From: Pseudomonas quebecensis
Lineage (GTDB): Bacteria; Pseudomonadota; Gammaproteobacteria; Pseudomonadales; Pseudomonadaceae
NCBI RefSeq assembly: GCF_026410085.1
Contig: NZ_CP112866.1
Span: 3,905,001-3,969,000 of the forward strand
Direction of reading: 5' to 3'
DNA length: 64,000 bases
Every line of letters begins with the position of its first letter. Position 1 is the first letter of the stretch. The notes under the pieces were generated by a model. The model saw only the letters and a list, made by a program, of their open reading frames with translations. It was not told where the DNA came from and searched no databases. Positions 38,028-47,744 of this stretch are shown piece after piece. A program made the translations under genes and the position numbers.

Positions 38028-38039
38028 AAGCGACGAAGG

Positions 38040-39146
38040 CTAATTCTTCAAGTCAGACTCATGGATCGGCTGATCCCGATGGGTCGCGCGCTGATATTGC
38101 GCCGGCCAGGTCGCCTTGCGCCCGCCCAGGTCGTCGTCGGCATGCAAGGGCCAATACGGATCGCGCAGCAGCTCTCGGGCCAGGAAGATGATATCGGCCT
38201 GGCAGGTACGCAGGATGTGCTCGGCCTGCGCCGGCTCGGTGATCATGCCGACGGTGCCGGTGGCGATGCCCGCCTCCTTGCGCACGCGTTCGGCGAAACG
38301 CGTCTGATAGCCCGGCCCGGTGGGGATCTCGGCGTTGGCGGCGGTGCCGCCGGACGAGACGTCGATCAGATCCACCCCAAGGTCCTTCAGGCGGCGCGCC
38401 AATTCCACGGTTTCATCCGGGTTCCAGCCATCTTCGACCCAGTCGGTGGCCGATACCCGCACGAACAACGGCAGCTCCCGTGGCCACGCCTCGCGCACGG
38501 CCTGGGTCACTTGCAGCACCAGGCGAATGCGATTTTCGAACGAACCACCGTATGCGTCCTGGCGCTGATTGCTCAGCGGCGAGAGGAACTGATGCAACAG
38601 GTAGCCGTGCGCCGCGTGGATCTCTACTACCTTGAAGCCGGCCGTCAGGGCGCGTTTGGCCGCCGCGACGAAGTCGGCGATCACCTGCTGGATCTGGGCT
38701 TCATCCAACGGTTTGGGCTGGGTGTGCTGGGGGTCGAACGCAATGGGCGACGGCGCGACCGGCACCCAGCCACCGTCTTCAGGCTTGACGCTGCCGTGCT
38801 TGCCGAGCCACGGGCGGTGAGTGCTGGCCTTGCGCCCGGCATGCGCCAGCTGGATTCCGGCCACCCCACCCTGGGCCGCAATAAAGCGCGTAATGCGTTG
38901 CAGCGGTTCGATCTGTTGGTCGTTCCACAGCCCCAGGTCCTGGGCAGTAATGCGACCAACGGCGCTCACCGCAGTGGCTTCGGTGAAGATCAGGCCAGCG
39001 CCGCCTACCGCACGGCTGCCGAGATGCACCAAGTGCCAGTCATTGGCCAGGCCATCGGCGCTGGAGTACTGGCACATCGGCGATACGGCGATGCGGTTGG
39101 GCAAAGTCAATTGGCGCAGGGTGTAGGATTCGAGCAGTTGACTCAT
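38040..39146 (-). CDS. Old-yellow-enzyme-family NADH:flavin oxidoreductase (YqjM/XenA class)
   Basis: A 368-residue FMN-dependent ene-reductase. The short 'thermophilic-like' class is indicated by the Cys in SPMCQYSSADG near residue 25 and the substrate-binding pair in IEIHAAHGYLLHQFLSPLSNQR (HAAH) near 185; the C-terminal half shows VGMITEPAQAEHIL and FLARELLRDPYWP. It reduces activated C=C bonds or nitro compounds with NAD(P)H; the natural substrate is unknown. The start MSQLLESYTL (ATG 39146) fits the family. Confidence 0.92.
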   Translation of the reverse strand: MSQLLESYTLRQLTLPNRIAVSPMCQYSSADGLANDWHLVHLGSRAVGGAGLIFTEATAVSAVGRITAQDLGLWNDQQIEPLQRITRFIAAQGGVAGIQLAHAGRKASTHRPWLGKHGSVKPEDGGWVPVAPSPIAFDPQHTQPKPLDEAQIQQVIADFVAAAKRALTAGFKVVEIHAAHGYLLHQFLSPLSNQRQDAYGGSFENRIRLVLQVTQAVREAWPRELPLFVRVSATDWVEDGWNPDETVELARRLKDLGVDLIDVSSGGTAANAEIPTGPGYQTRFAERVRKEAGIATGTVGMITEPAQAEHILRTCQADIIFLARELLRDPYWPLHADDDLGGRKATWPAQYQRATHRDQPIHESDLKN

Positions 39147-39271
39147 GGCGCACCTCTTCTGGGTTCTGTGGGCACTCTTCAAAGCGTGCTTAGAGCCTAG
39201 TCGACAACGCGCGATCGCACAGGGTTCAGCACAACACGGGCGCCGATGGCCGGCGCCCGTGCTGCGTGGGC

Positions 39272-41173
39272 TTACATCTCGACCTGGGTACCCAGCTCGA
39301 TCACCCGGTTAACCGGCAGTTTGAAGAAGCGCAGGTTGCCGTTGGCGTTTTTCAACATAAACGCGAACAAGCCTTCGCGCCAGCGCGCCATGCCCTTGAT
39401 GCGCGAGGCAATCACCGTTTCACGGCTGAGGAAATAGGTGGTACGCATCGGGCTGAAATCCAGTTCGTCCAGATGACACAGCTTCAGCGCCTGGGGTACG
39501 TCCGGCTCGTCGGTGAACCCGAAGTGCAGGATGACGCGGAAGAAGCCTTCGCCGTAGGCATCCACCTCGAAACGTCGGGTGGCCGGTACGCGTGGAATAT
39601 CTTCGTAGACCACGGTCAACAGCACCACCTGCTCATGCAGCACCTGGTTGTGCAGCAGGTTGTGCAACAGCGCATGGGGCACCGCATCCGGGCGCGCCGT
39701 GAGGAACACCGCCGTACCCTGCACCCGATGGGGCGGTTGCACGCGGATGCTGCTGATAAAGATCGGCAGCGGCAGGCCGCCTTCGTCGAGGCGCTCCACC
39801 AGCAATTGCTTGCCGCGCTTCCAAGTGGTCATCAGCACGAACAGCACGATGCCCGCCAATACCGGGAACGCGCCGCCCTGGATGATCTTCGGCACGTTGG
39901 CGGCGAAGTACAGACCGTCGACCAACAGGCAGCAGACCAGCACCGGCACCGCCAGCACCGGCGGCCATTTCCACAGCAGCAGCATCACCGCCGACACCAG
40001 GATGGTGGTCATCAGCATGGTGCCGGTTACCGCCACGCCGTAGGCCGAGGCCAAGGCGTTGGACGATTCGAAACCCAGTACCAGCAGGATCACGCCGACC
40101 ATCAACGACCAGTTCACCGCGCCGATATAGATCTGGCCCTGTTCGGCGCTGGAGGTGTGCTGGATATGCATGCGCGGGATGTAACCGAGTTGGATCGCCT
40201 GGCGCGTCAGGGAGAACGCACCGGAAATCACCGCCTGGGAGGCAATCACAGTGGCCAGGGTGGACAACACCACCAACGGGATCAGCGCCCAGCTCGGCGC
40301 CAGCAGATAAAACGGGTTGCGCGCGGCTTCGGGATCGCCCAGCAGCATCGCGCCCTGGCCGAAATAGTTGAGTACCAACGCCGGCAACACCAGCATGAAC
40401 CACGCGCGGGCAATCGGCTTGCGACCGAAGTGGCCCATGTCGGCATACAGCGCTTCGGCGCCGGTCAATGCCAGCACTACCGCGCCGAGGATCGCCACGC
40501 CGATGCCTGGATGGGCCTCGAAGAAACGCACGGCCCAGATCGGGTTCAGGGCATGGAGTACCTCAGGGTGCAGGGTAATGCCGTACACACCCAGGCCGCC
40601 CAGCACCAGAAACCAGGTCACCATCACCGGCCCGAACAGTTTGCCGATATGGTCGGTGCCGTGCTTCTGGATCAGGAACAGCGCCACCAACACCACCAGG
40701 GCAATCGGCACTACCCATTTTTCCAGGCCATCGAACGCCAGTTCCAGGCCTTCCACGGCCGACAATACGGAAATTGCCGGGGTGATCATGCTGTCACCGT
40801 AGAACAATGCCGCGCCGCACAGGCCACAGACCACCAGGAAACTGCGCAGCCGTCTGCGCTCCCCCGCCGCCCGCCGCGCCAGCGCGGTGAGGGCCATGAT
40901 CCCGCCTTCGCCCTGGTTGTCTGCGCGCAGTACAAACAGCATGTACTTGATCGACACCACCCAGATCAGCGACCAGAAGATCAGCGCCAGAATCCCCAGC
41001 ACGCCATCGTGGTTGACCTGAACCCCATAACCGCCGTTGAACACCTCTTTAAGGGTATAGAGCGGGCTGGTTCCGATATCGCCATAAACCACCCCGACCG
41101 CTGCCACCAGCATGCCAATCGGTTTGGCGTTTGAATGCTCGGCACCTACTGCCTGACTACTTGCCTGACCCAT
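39272..41173 (-). CDS. kup: Low-affinity potassium uptake protein Kup
   Basis: A 633-residue K+:H+ symporter with about twelve membrane segments in the first 430 residues, beginning [19 protein letters not shown] near residue 31, the diagnostic Kup motif, followed by a cytosolic C-terminal domain ([14 protein letters not shown] and onward). The ATG at 41173 has AGGAG six bases upstream; a TTG codon directly before it is not needed. It diverges from rimO with a 288-base gap. Confidence 0.96.
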   Translation of the reverse strand: MGQASSQAVGAEHSNAKPIGMLVAAVGVVYGDIGTSPLYTLKEVFNGGYGVQVNHDGVLGILALIFWSLIWVVSIKYMLFVLRADNQGEGGIMALTALARRAAGERRRLRSFLVVCGLCGAALFYGDSMITPAISVLSAVEGLELAFDGLEKWVVPIALVVLVALFLIQKHGTDHIGKLFGPVMVTWFLVLGGLGVYGITLHPEVLHALNPIWAVRFFEAHPGIGVAILGAVVLALTGAEALYADMGHFGRKPIARAWFMLVLPALVLNYFGQGAMLLGDPEAARNPFYLLAPSWALIPLVVLSTLATVIASQAVISGAFSLTRQAIQLGYIPRMHIQHTSSAEQGQIYIGAVNWSLMVGVILLVLGFESSNALASAYGVAVTGTMLMTTILVSAVMLLLWKWPPVLAVPVLVCCLLVDGLYFAANVPKIIQGGAFPVLAGIVLFVLMTTWKRGKQLLVERLDEGGLPLPIFISSIRVQPPHRVQGTAVFLTARPDAVPHALLHNLLHNQVLHEQVVLLTVVYEDIPRVPATRRFEVDAYGEGFFRVILHFGFTDEPDVPQALKLCHLDELDFSPMRTTYFLSRETVIASRIKGMARWREGLFAFMLKNANGNLRFFKLPVNRVIELGTQVEM

Positions 41174-41461
41174 CAACCACTCCTGCCCTTTGACCTGAGG
41201 TCTTATATGAACAACGCGTCTAAGCCGACGCTAGCATGCGCCGTTTTACTTCTCGTAACAGACGTTTTATTGACCCAAGGGTTTTACCCATGCGCAACGG
41301 CGCGAAGCATAGCGCAGCGCTCGTCGTATTTCCCTGCATAAAGCTGGTCAAGTCCGTTGCCCATCGCTAGAATTGCGCACTTTTTGATCAGAGGCGCGCC
41401 AAGCGCCCGTCCGCTGCCCTGCCCTTTGCGGCGGCGGCGTCATTCAATACCGAGGTTAGAC

Positions 41462-42802
41462 ATGTCCACCACTCCCGCAACGGCCAACCCCAAGGTCGGC
41501 TTTGTATCCCTGGGTTGCCCCAAGGCGCTGGTCGATTCCGAGCGCATCCTGACCCAACTGCGCATGGAAGGCTATGACGTGGTGTCCACTTATCAGGACG
41601 CGGATGTGGTGGTGGTCAACACCTGTGGCTTTATCGACTCGGCCAAGGCGGAGTCGCTGGAGGTGATCGGTGAAGCCATCAAGGAAAACGGCAAGGTCAT
41701 CGTGACCGGCTGCATGGGCGTGGAAGAAGGCAATATCCGCAATGTGCACCCCAGCGTGCTCGCGGTGACCGGCCCGCAGCAGTACGAGCAAGTGGTCAAC
41801 GCTGTGCACGACGTGGTGCCGCCACGCCAGGATCACAACCCGTTGATCGACCTGGTGCCGCCCCAAGGCATCAAGCTGACCCCGCGCCACTACGCGTACC
41901 TGAAGATCTCCGAAGGCTGTAACCATAGCTGCAGCTTCTGCATTATTCCGTCGATGCGCGGCAAGCTGGTGAGCCGTCCGGTGGGCGACGTACTCGACGA
42001 GGCCCAGCGCCTGGTCAAGTCTGGCGTGAAGGAGCTGCTGGTGATCTCGCAGGACACCAGTGCCTACGGCGTCGATGTGAAATACCGCACCGGCTTCTGG
42101 AACGGCGCGCCGGTAAAAACCCGCATGACCGAACTCTGCGAAGCCCTCAGCAGCCTGGGCGTATGGGTGCGCCTGCACTACGTCTACCCGTACCCGCATG
42201 TGGACGAGCTGATCCCGCTGATGGCCGCCGGCAAGATCCTGCCGTACCTGGACATCCCGTTCCAGCACGCCAGCCCGAAAGTGCTCAAGGCCATGAAACG
42301 CCCGGCCTTTGAGGACAAAACCCTGGCGCGCATCAAGAACTGGCGCGAGATCTGCCCGGACTTGATCATCCGCTCCACCTTTATCGTCGGCTTTCCCGGC
42401 GAGACCGAAGAAGACTTCCAGTACCTGCTGGACTGGCTGACCGAGGCCCAACTGGACCGCGTCGGCTGCTTCCAGTACTCGCCGGTGGAAGGCGCCCCGG
42501 CCAACCTGCTGGACCTGGCCGTGGTGCCGGACGACGTCAAGCAGGACCGTTGGGAACGCTTCATGGCGCACCAACAGGCCATCAGCTCGGCGCGCCTGCA
42601 ACTGCGCATCGGCAAGGAAATCGAAGTGCTCATCGACGAAGTCGACGAACAAGGCGCCGTGGGCCGTTGCTTCTTCGATGCGCCGGAGATCGACGGCAAT
42701 GTGTTTATCGACGATGCCAGCGGTTTGAAGCCGGGCGACAAGGTCTGGTGCACCGTGACCGACGCCGACGAATACGACCTGTGGGCCGAAAAACGCGACT
42801 GA
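41462..42802 (+). CDS. rimO: Ribosomal protein S12 methylthiotransferase RimO
   Basis: A 446-residue radical-SAM enzyme that methylthiolates Asp88/89 of ribosomal protein S12. The UPF0004 domain carries Cys19, Cys55 and Cys84 for the auxiliary cluster; the radical-SAM cluster Cys153, Cys157 and Cys160 lies in [13 protein letters not shown]; a TRAM domain ends the protein. The start [13 protein letters not shown] is the first good ATG; 35 upstream open codons are intergenic. Confidence 0.97.
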   Translation: MSTTPATANPKVGFVSLGCPKALVDSERILTQLRMEGYDVVSTYQDADVVVVNTCGFIDSAKAESLEVIGEAIKENGKVIVTGCMGVEEGNIRNVHPSVLAVTGPQQYEQVVNAVHDVVPPRQDHNPLIDLVPPQGIKLTPRHYAYLKISEGCNHSCSFCIIPSMRGKLVSRPVGDVLDEAQRLVKSGVKELLVISQDTSAYGVDVKYRTGFWNGAPVKTRMTELCEALSSLGVWVRLHYVYPYPHVDELIPLMAAGKILPYLDIPFQHASPKVLKAMKRPAFEDKTLARIKNWREICPDLIIRSTFIVGFPGETEEDFQYLLDWLTEAQLDRVGCFQYSPVEGAPANLLDLAVVPDDVKQDRWERFMAHQQAISSARLQLRIGKEIEVLIDEVDEQGAVGRCFFDAPEIDGNVFIDDASGLKPGDKVWCTVTDADEYDLWAEKRD

Positions 42803-42816
42803 TCGCTGGAAACTTG

Positions 42817-42855
42817 AAAAAGCCCTGCTTCTGGACAAGATGCGGGGCTTTTTTC
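42817..42855 (+). terminator. Rho-independent terminator of rimO
   Basis: The imperfect stem aaaaagccctgc / gcggggctttttt encloses a 13-base loop and ends in T6, 15 bases past the rimO stop. Confidence 0.88.
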
Positions 42856-42904
42856 GGTCTATTGTTTTGCCCATCGGCGCACACATCGGCAAGAGGCAAC
42901 GGGC

Positions 42905-43378
42905 ATGCGGCAGCATTCGGTCATTCATACACCTAACACCCGCGATTACCCGGAACTGGTCCGGGTGTGGGAAGCGTCGGTGCGCGCCACCCATGATTTT
43001 CTGCCCGACAGCTACATCGTATTACTCAAAGACCTGGTGCTGACCCGCTACCTGGATGCGGTGATGCTGGTCTGCACCAAGGACGCCCGCCAGCGCATCA
43101 CTGGGTTTGCCGGGGTAGCGGCGGGAAAAGTCGAGATGCTGTTCATCGATCCGCAACATCGTGGCCAAGGCTTGGGCCGCCAGTTGCTGCGCTACGCGGT
43201 GGAGTGCATGAACGCCGACGAGCTGGAAGTCAACGAACAGAACCCCCAGGCCCTGGCCTTTTACCTCAAGCAAGGTTTCGAGGTGATCGGACGCACCGAG
43301 CATGACGGCCTTGGCCAGCCTTATCCGTTGCTGCGCATGCGCTTGCGCCAGTTGTCGTCGCAGGCGCGCCAGGGCTAA
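42905..43378 (+). CDS. GNAT-family N-acetyltransferase
   Basis: A 157-residue GNAT enzyme resembling E. coli YjaB. The acetyl-CoA-binding motif A reads VEMLFIDPQHRGQGLGRQLLRYAV (the RGQGLG pyrophosphate loop near residue 88), and the C-terminal LEVNEQNPQALAFYLKQGFEV is motif B. The acceptor is unknown. It sits alone between rimO and the pseudouridine synthase gene. Confidence 0.9.
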   Translation: MRQHSVIHTPNTRDYPELVRVWEASVRATHDFLPDSYIVLLKDLVLTRYLDAVMLVCTKDARQRITGFAGVAAGKVEMLFIDPQHRGQGLGRQLLRYAVECMNADELEVNEQNPQALAFYLKQGFEVIGRTEHDGLGQPYPLLRMRLRQLSSQARQG

Positions 43379-43449
43379 ATGAAATGGGGCCGGGATTAAC
43401 CGGCGCCAGGCAGGTACAATAGCCGCCCCCTTTTGTTACGGCCCTTGTC

Positions 43450-44160
43450 ATGACTGACCCCATACGCCTCTCCAAACGCCTTATCGAACTGGTCGGTTGC
43501 TCCCGTCGGGAGGCTGAGCTGTTTATCGAAGGCGGCTGGGTCTCGGTGGACGGTGAAGTGATCGACGAACCGCAGTTCAAGGTCACCACCCAGAAAGTCG
43601 AACTCGACCCCGAGGCCAAGGCCACCGCGCCGGAACCGGTGACCATCCTGCTGCACGCCCCGGCCGGTGTGGATGCTGATACCGCGATGGCGATGATCAG
43701 CGCCGAAACTCTGTCGGACGAACATCGTTTCGGCAAGCGTCCGCTCAAAGGCCACTTCCTGCGCCTGAGCGCCAGCGCCGACCTGCAGGCCAAGGCCAGC
43801 GGCCTGCTGGTGTTCACCCAGGACTGGAAGATTCTGCGCAAATTGACCGCCGATGCCGCCAAGATCGAGCAGGAATATGTCGTGGAGGTCGAAGGCGAGA
43901 TGGTTGCCCACGGCCTTAACCGCCTGAACCACGGCCTGACCTACAAAGGCAAAGAGCTGCCAGCCGTAAAAGCCAGCTGGCAGAACGAAAATCGCCTGCG
44001 CTTTGCGCTGAAAAATCCGCAACCCGGCGTGATCGCGCTGTTCTGCGAGGCGGTCGGCCTGAAGGTCGTGGCTATTCGCCGCATCCGCATCGGCGGGGTG
44101 TCCATTGGCAAGGTTCCAGTGGGCCAATGGCGTTACCTGTCCGGCAAAGAGAAATTTTAA
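43450..44160 (+). CDS. RNA pseudouridine synthase-family protein (RsuA/RluF type, atypical active site)
   Basis: A 236-residue protein with an N-terminal S4 RNA-binding domain (residues 5-50, RLSKRLIELVGCSRREAELF) and an RsuA-type pseudouridine synthase domain (EYVVEVEGEM near 145, IRRIRIGGVSIGKVPVGQWR at the C terminus). The canonical catalytic stretch GRLDxxTxGLL is replaced by SASADLQAKASGLLVFTQD (109-127): the residue five before the Gly is Gln113, with Asp111 two residues earlier. Activity is therefore uncertain. It is followed by a DUF1456 gene 66 bases downstream. Confidence 0.85.
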   Translation: MTDPIRLSKRLIELVGCSRREAELFIEGGWVSVDGEVIDEPQFKVTTQKVELDPEAKATAPEPVTILLHAPAGVDADTAMAMISAETLSDEHRFGKRPLKGHFLRLSASADLQAKASGLLVFTQDWKILRKLTADAAKIEQEYVVEVEGEMVAHGLNRLNHGLTYKGKELPAVKASWQNENRLRFALKNPQPGVIALFCEAVGLKVVAIRRIRIGGVSIGKVPVGQWRYLSGKEKF

Positions 44161-44226
44161 GCTGCTCCCCCTTTCGACAGCGCCCCGCCGGGCGTTGTCC
44201 ACCGTTGAAAACCAGGATTGCCCACC

Positions 44227-44688
44227 ATGATTCACAACGACGTACTGCGCAGCGTGCGCTACATGCTCGATATCAGCGACAACAAGATGGTCGAGATCAC
44301 CAAGCTCGGCGGCATGGACATCACCAAGGATGACCTGCTGACTTACCTCAAGAAGGACGAAGAAGAAGGCTTCGTGTTCTGCCCGGACGAGGTCATGGCG
44401 CACTTTCTCGATGGCCTGGTGATCTTCAAGCGTGGCAAGGATGAAAGCCGTCCACCGCAGCCGATCGAGACGCCGGTCACCAACAACATCATTCTCAAGA
44501 AGCTGCGCGTGGCCTTCGAACTGAAGGAAGATGATATGCACGCCATTCTCAAAGCTGCCGAATTCCCGGTGTCCAAGCCGGAATTGAGCGCGCTGTTTCG
44601 CAAATTCGGCCACACCAACTATCGCCCGTGCGGCGACCAGTTGCTGCGTAACTTCCTCAAGGGGCTGACGCTGCGGGTGCGTGCGTAA
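44227..44688 (+). CDS. DUF1456 (YehS-like) protein
   Basis: A 153-residue protein with two tandem DUF1456 repeats (residues 3-66 and 77-143), each a small helical domain: NDVLRSVRYMLDISDNKMVEI and NNIILKKLRVAFELKEDDM. Function unknown. The start MIHNDVLRS (ATG 44227) is the family start. It lies three bases before trmO. Confidence 0.9.
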   Translation: MIHNDVLRSVRYMLDISDNKMVEITKLGGMDITKDDLLTYLKKDEEEGFVFCPDEVMAHFLDGLVIFKRGKDESRPPQPIETPVTNNIILKKLRVAFELKEDDMHAILKAAEFPVSKPELSALFRKFGHTNYRPCGDQLLRNFLKGLTLRVRA

Positions 44689-44691
44689 GCC

Positions 44692-45387
44692 ATGAGTCAC
44701 CTGGTCTCCCCCGTCGGCTTCGTGCGCTCCTGTTTCAAGGAGAAGTTCGCCATCCCGCGCCAACCGCAACTGGCGCCGGCCGCCCGCGGCGTGCTGGAGC
44801 TGGTGGCGCCGTTCGACCAGGGCGAGGCCGTGCAAGGCCTGGAGCAGGTCAGCCATGTGTGGCTGCTGTTTCTGTTCCATCAGGCGTTGGAAGACAAGCC
44901 GCGCCTGAAAGTGCGCCCGCCACGCCTGGGTGGCAATACGTCCATGGGGGTGTTCGCCACCCGTGCGACCCATCGGCCCAATGGCATCGGCCAGTCGGTG
45001 GTGAAACTGGACAGGGTCGAGCCGGGTCGGTTGTGGATCTCCGGGATCGATCTGCTCGACGGCACGCCGGTGCTGGACATCAAGCCTTACGTGCCTTACG
45101 CCGACATCATCGACACGGCCAGCAACCGCATCGCCAGCGGGGCGCCGGCGTTGATTCCCGTACAGTGGCTGAAGACAGCGCTGCAGCAAGCACAAGGCCA
45201 TGCCCAGCGTCTCGGCGAGCCGTTGGTGGAATTGATTGATCAGTGTTTGGCGCAGGACCCCCGGCCCGCGTACCAGACGCCTGGGCCGGAGCGCGAGTAC
45301 GGGGTGCGCTTCTGGGATGTGGATGTGCGCTGGCACTATCCCGAGGCTGGGGTGATTTGCGTATTGGAAGTGGTGACAGCGGGATAA
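44692..45387 (+). CDS. trmO: tRNA (N6-threonylcarbamoyladenosine37-N6)-methyltransferase TrmO
   Basis: A 231-residue TsaA/YaeB family protein, a SAM-dependent methyltransferase that turns t6A37 into m6t6A37 in tRNA-Thr. The N-terminal beta barrel shows SPVGFVRSCFKEKF and ATRATHRPNGIGQSVVKL (residues 85-102), with VLDIKPYVPYAD near 127. It is coupled to the DUF1456 gene, and functionally downstream of tsaB, which lies 42 kb away in this window. Confidence 0.93.
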   Translation: MSHLVSPVGFVRSCFKEKFAIPRQPQLAPAARGVLELVAPFDQGEAVQGLEQVSHVWLLFLFHQALEDKPRLKVRPPRLGGNTSMGVFATRATHRPNGIGQSVVKLDRVEPGRLWISGIDLLDGTPVLDIKPYVPYADIIDTASNRIASGAPALIPVQWLKTALQQAQGHAQRLGEPLVELIDQCLAQDPRPAYQTPGPEREYGVRFWDVDVRWHYPEAGVICVLEVVTAG

Positions 45388-45400
45388 ACCGCAAACCAAC

Positions 45401-45428
45401 TGTGGGTGGGGACAAGCCCCCTCCCACA
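45401..45428. repeat. REP palindrome (single)
   Basis: The palindrome tgtgggtggggacaagcccc / ctcccaca lies in the convergent gap between trmO and fpr and may act as the terminator of both. Confidence 0.7.
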
Positions 45429-45472
45429 TTCAGGTCTTCTGTATTGTCCAGTCAGCACATGGTTTGGCTGCT

Positions 45473-46252
45473 TTATTTCTCGACGAATGCGCGTTCGATC
45501 AGGTAATCACCTGGCTCGCGCATGCGTGGCGAAACTTTCAGGCCGAAGCTGTTGAGCACTTCGCTGGTCTCGTCCAGCATGCTTGGGCTGCCGCACAGCA
45601 TGGCGCGGTCGTCCTCGGGGTTGATCGGCGGCAAGCCGATGTCCCGGAACAGCTTGCCGCTGCGCATCAGGTCGGTCAGGCGGCCCTGGTTTTCAAAGGG
45701 CTCGCGGGTCACGGTGGGGTAGTAGATCAACTTCTCACGCACGGCCTCGCCGAAGAATTCGTTCTGCGGCAGGTGCTCGGTGATGAACTCGCGGTAGGCG
45801 ACTTCGTTGACGTAGCGCACGCCGTGGCACAGGATCACTTTTTCAAAACGCTCGTAGGTTTCCGGATCCTGGATCACACTCATGAACGGCGCCAGGCCAG
45901 TGCCGGTGCTGAGCAGGTACAGGTGTTTTCCGGGCTTCAAGTCGTCCAGCACCAGGGTGCCTGTCGGTTTCTTGCTGATGAGGACCTCATCGCCTTCCTT
46001 CAGGTGCTGCAATTGGGAAGTCAGCGGGCCATCCGGCACCTTGATGCTGAAGAACTCCAAATGCTCTTCCCAGTTCGGACTGGCAATGGAGTAAGCACGC
46101 ATGAGCGGGCGGCCGTTGGGTTGCTGCAGGCCGATCATCACGAACTGACCGTTCTCGAAGCGCAGGCCCGGATCGCGGGTGCACTTGAAGCTGAACAGAG
46201 TGTCGTTCCAGTGATGAACACTGAGGACACGCTCGTGGTTCATGTTGCTCAT
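45473..46252 (-). CDS. fpr: Ferredoxin/flavodoxin-NADP+ reductase
   Basis: A 259-residue FAD-binding FPR of the subclass I bacterial type: RAYSIASPNWEEHLEFFSIKV binds FAD (near residue 50), LLSTGTGLAPFMSVI binds NADP (near 112), and the C terminus ends in FVEK. It feeds electrons from NADPH to ferredoxin/flavodoxin in Fe-S repair and superoxide defence. It diverges from a LysR gene, the known fpr-finR arrangement of P. putida. The ATG at 46252 has AGGAG ten bases upstream; an internal ATG is three codons later. Confidence 0.95.
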   Translation of the reverse strand: MSNMNHERVLSVHHWNDTLFSFKCTRDPGLRFENGQFVMIGLQQPNGRPLMRAYSIASPNWEEHLEFFSIKVPDGPLTSQLQHLKEGDEVLISKKPTGTLVLDDLKPGKHLYLLSTGTGLAPFMSVIQDPETYERFEKVILCHGVRYVNEVAYREFITEHLPQNEFFGEAVREKLIYYPTVTREPFENQGRLTDLMRSGKLFRDIGLPPINPEDDRAMLCGSPSMLDETSEVLNSFGLKVSPRMREPGDYLIERAFVEK

Positions 46253-46376
46253 GTACGGGGGACTCCTGGAAATGGGTCTGCGCCAAATGTGAAATGCGCA
46301 ATTGCAGCGCATTCTAATGGCGGCGACAATATCTGTTAACTGGATTATTAAGATAAGGGTTATCGGTTATATCGAT

Positions 46377-47303
46377 ATGCGATTTACTCTCCGTCAACTG
46401 CAAGTCTTCGTCGCCGTCGCCCAGCAGGAAAGCGTTTCGCGCGCTGCTGGCCTTCTGGCTTTATCCCAATCCGCCGCCAGCACGTCGATTACCGAACTGG
46501 AGCGTCAATCCATCTGCCAATTGTTCGACCGCGCCGGTAAACGCTTGAGTCTCAATGCCCTGGGCCATCAGCTGTTGCCCCAGGCGGTCGCGCTGCTGGA
46601 CCAGGCCAAGGAGATCGAAGACCTGCTCAACGGCAAGTCCGGCTTCGGCTCCCTGGCGGTCGGGGCCACCCTGACGATCGGCAATTACCTGGCGACGCTG
46701 CTGATCGGCAGCTTCATGCAGCAGCACCCCGAAAGCCAGGTGAAATTGCACGTGCAGAACACCGCACATATCGTGCATCAAGTGGCGCATTACGAAATTG
46801 ATCTGGGTCTGATCGAAGGCGACTGCAGCCACCCGGATATCGAAGTACAGACCTGGGTAGAAGACGAGTTAGTGGTGTTTTGCGCCCCACAGCACCACCT
46901 GGCCAAACGTGGCGTGGCGAGCATGGACGAGTTGACCCATGAAGCGTGGATCCTGCGCGAACAAGGCTCAGGCACACGCCTGACGTTTGACCAAGCCATG
47001 CGCCATCACCGCAGCGCACTGAACATCCGCCTCGAACTGGAACACACCGAGGCGATCAAGCGTGCGGTGGAGTCGGGTCTGGGGATCGGCTGTATCTCAA
47101 GGCTGGCGCTGCGTGACGCGTTTCGTCGTGGCAGCCTGGTGCCGGTGGAAACCCCTGATCTGGACTTGGCACGGCAGTTTTACTTCATCTGGCACAAGCA
47201 GAAATACCAGACCTCGGCGATGCGCGAGTTCCTGGAACTCTGCCGCGCATTCACCGCCGGCGTGCAGCGCAGCGACGAAATCGTGCTTCCCAACATTGCC
47301 TGA
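46377..47303 (+). CDS. finR: LysR-family regulator FinR
   Basis: A 308-residue LysR regulator (HTH residues 1-60, RFTLRQLQVFVAVAQQESVSRAAG; effector domain from 90). It diverges from fpr across a 124-base A+T-rich gap, matching FinR, known to activate fpr under oxidative stress. It starts at ATG 46377 (MRFTLRQLQ); 25 in-frame codons further upstream lie in the promoter gap. Confidence 0.9.
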   Translation: MRFTLRQLQVFVAVAQQESVSRAAGLLALSQSAASTSITELERQSICQLFDRAGKRLSLNALGHQLLPQAVALLDQAKEIEDLLNGKSGFGSLAVGATLTIGNYLATLLIGSFMQQHPESQVKLHVQNTAHIVHQVAHYEIDLGLIEGDCSHPDIEVQTWVEDELVVFCAPQHHLAKRGVASMDELTHEAWILREQGSGTRLTFDQAMRHHRSALNIRLELEHTEAIKRAVESGLGIGCISRLALRDAFRRGSLVPVETPDLDLARQFYFIWHKQKYQTSAMREFLELCRAFTAGVQRSDEIVLPNIA

Positions 47304-47306
47304 GGC

Positions 47307-47669
47307 TTAGATCAGGATGACGACCCACACCAGGGTAATCATGGTCAGGGCCACGAATTGCGCGGCGCTGCCCATGTCCTTGGCGTTTTTCGACAAAGGA
47401 TGGCGATCCAGGGAGATGCGATCGATGGCCGCTTCCACCGCCGAGTTGAGCAGCTCGACAATCAACGCCAGCAGGCATACGGCAATCAGCAACGCCCGCT
47501 CGACACGGCTGACATTGAGGAAAAAGCTCAGTGGGATGAGGATCACATTGAGCAACACCAACTGCCGGAATGCCGCCTCGCCGGTGAACGCTGCGCGCAG
47601 GCCGTCCAGGGAATATCCCCCAGCATTGAAGATACGTTTGATACCGGTTTGACCCTTGAAAGGCGACAT
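47307..47669 (-). CDS. dgkA: Diacylglycerol kinase
   Basis: A 120-residue integral-membrane kinase with three membrane segments and the family core VELLNSAVEAAIDRIS (catalytic Glu region, near residue 68). It phosphorylates diacylglycerol to recycle phospholipid. The start at MSPFKGQTGIK is inferred from family length; an upstream TTG is possible. Confidence 0.93.
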   Translation of the reverse strand: MSPFKGQTGIKRIFNAGGYSLDGLRAAFTGEAAFRQLVLLNVILIPLSFFLNVSRVERALLIAVCLLALIVELLNSAVEAAIDRISLDRHPLSKNAKDMGSAAQFVALTMITLVWVVILI

Positions 47670-47744
47670 AGATGTAGGCAACTGAACCAAAGGAGTGGGG
47701 AAACTAGATCACGCAAAGTCAAAAAAGCGTGAATCGGTGAGATC

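Larger units (their letters stand above)
37554..38039. other. Gene-free stretch with nested palindrome
   Basis: This 486-base gap contains no supported gene. The part 37554-37770 is A+T-rich (a run ggatttttttagagtattcac) and may carry the promoter of the small minus-strand gene. The rest is a nested inverted repeat with a REPIN at its core (separate entries). Confidence 0.6.

Noticed and set aside
41174..41176. TTG as an alternative kup start
   Set aside because: The ATG at 41173 has AGGAG at ideal spacing, so the adjacent TTG is unnecessary.
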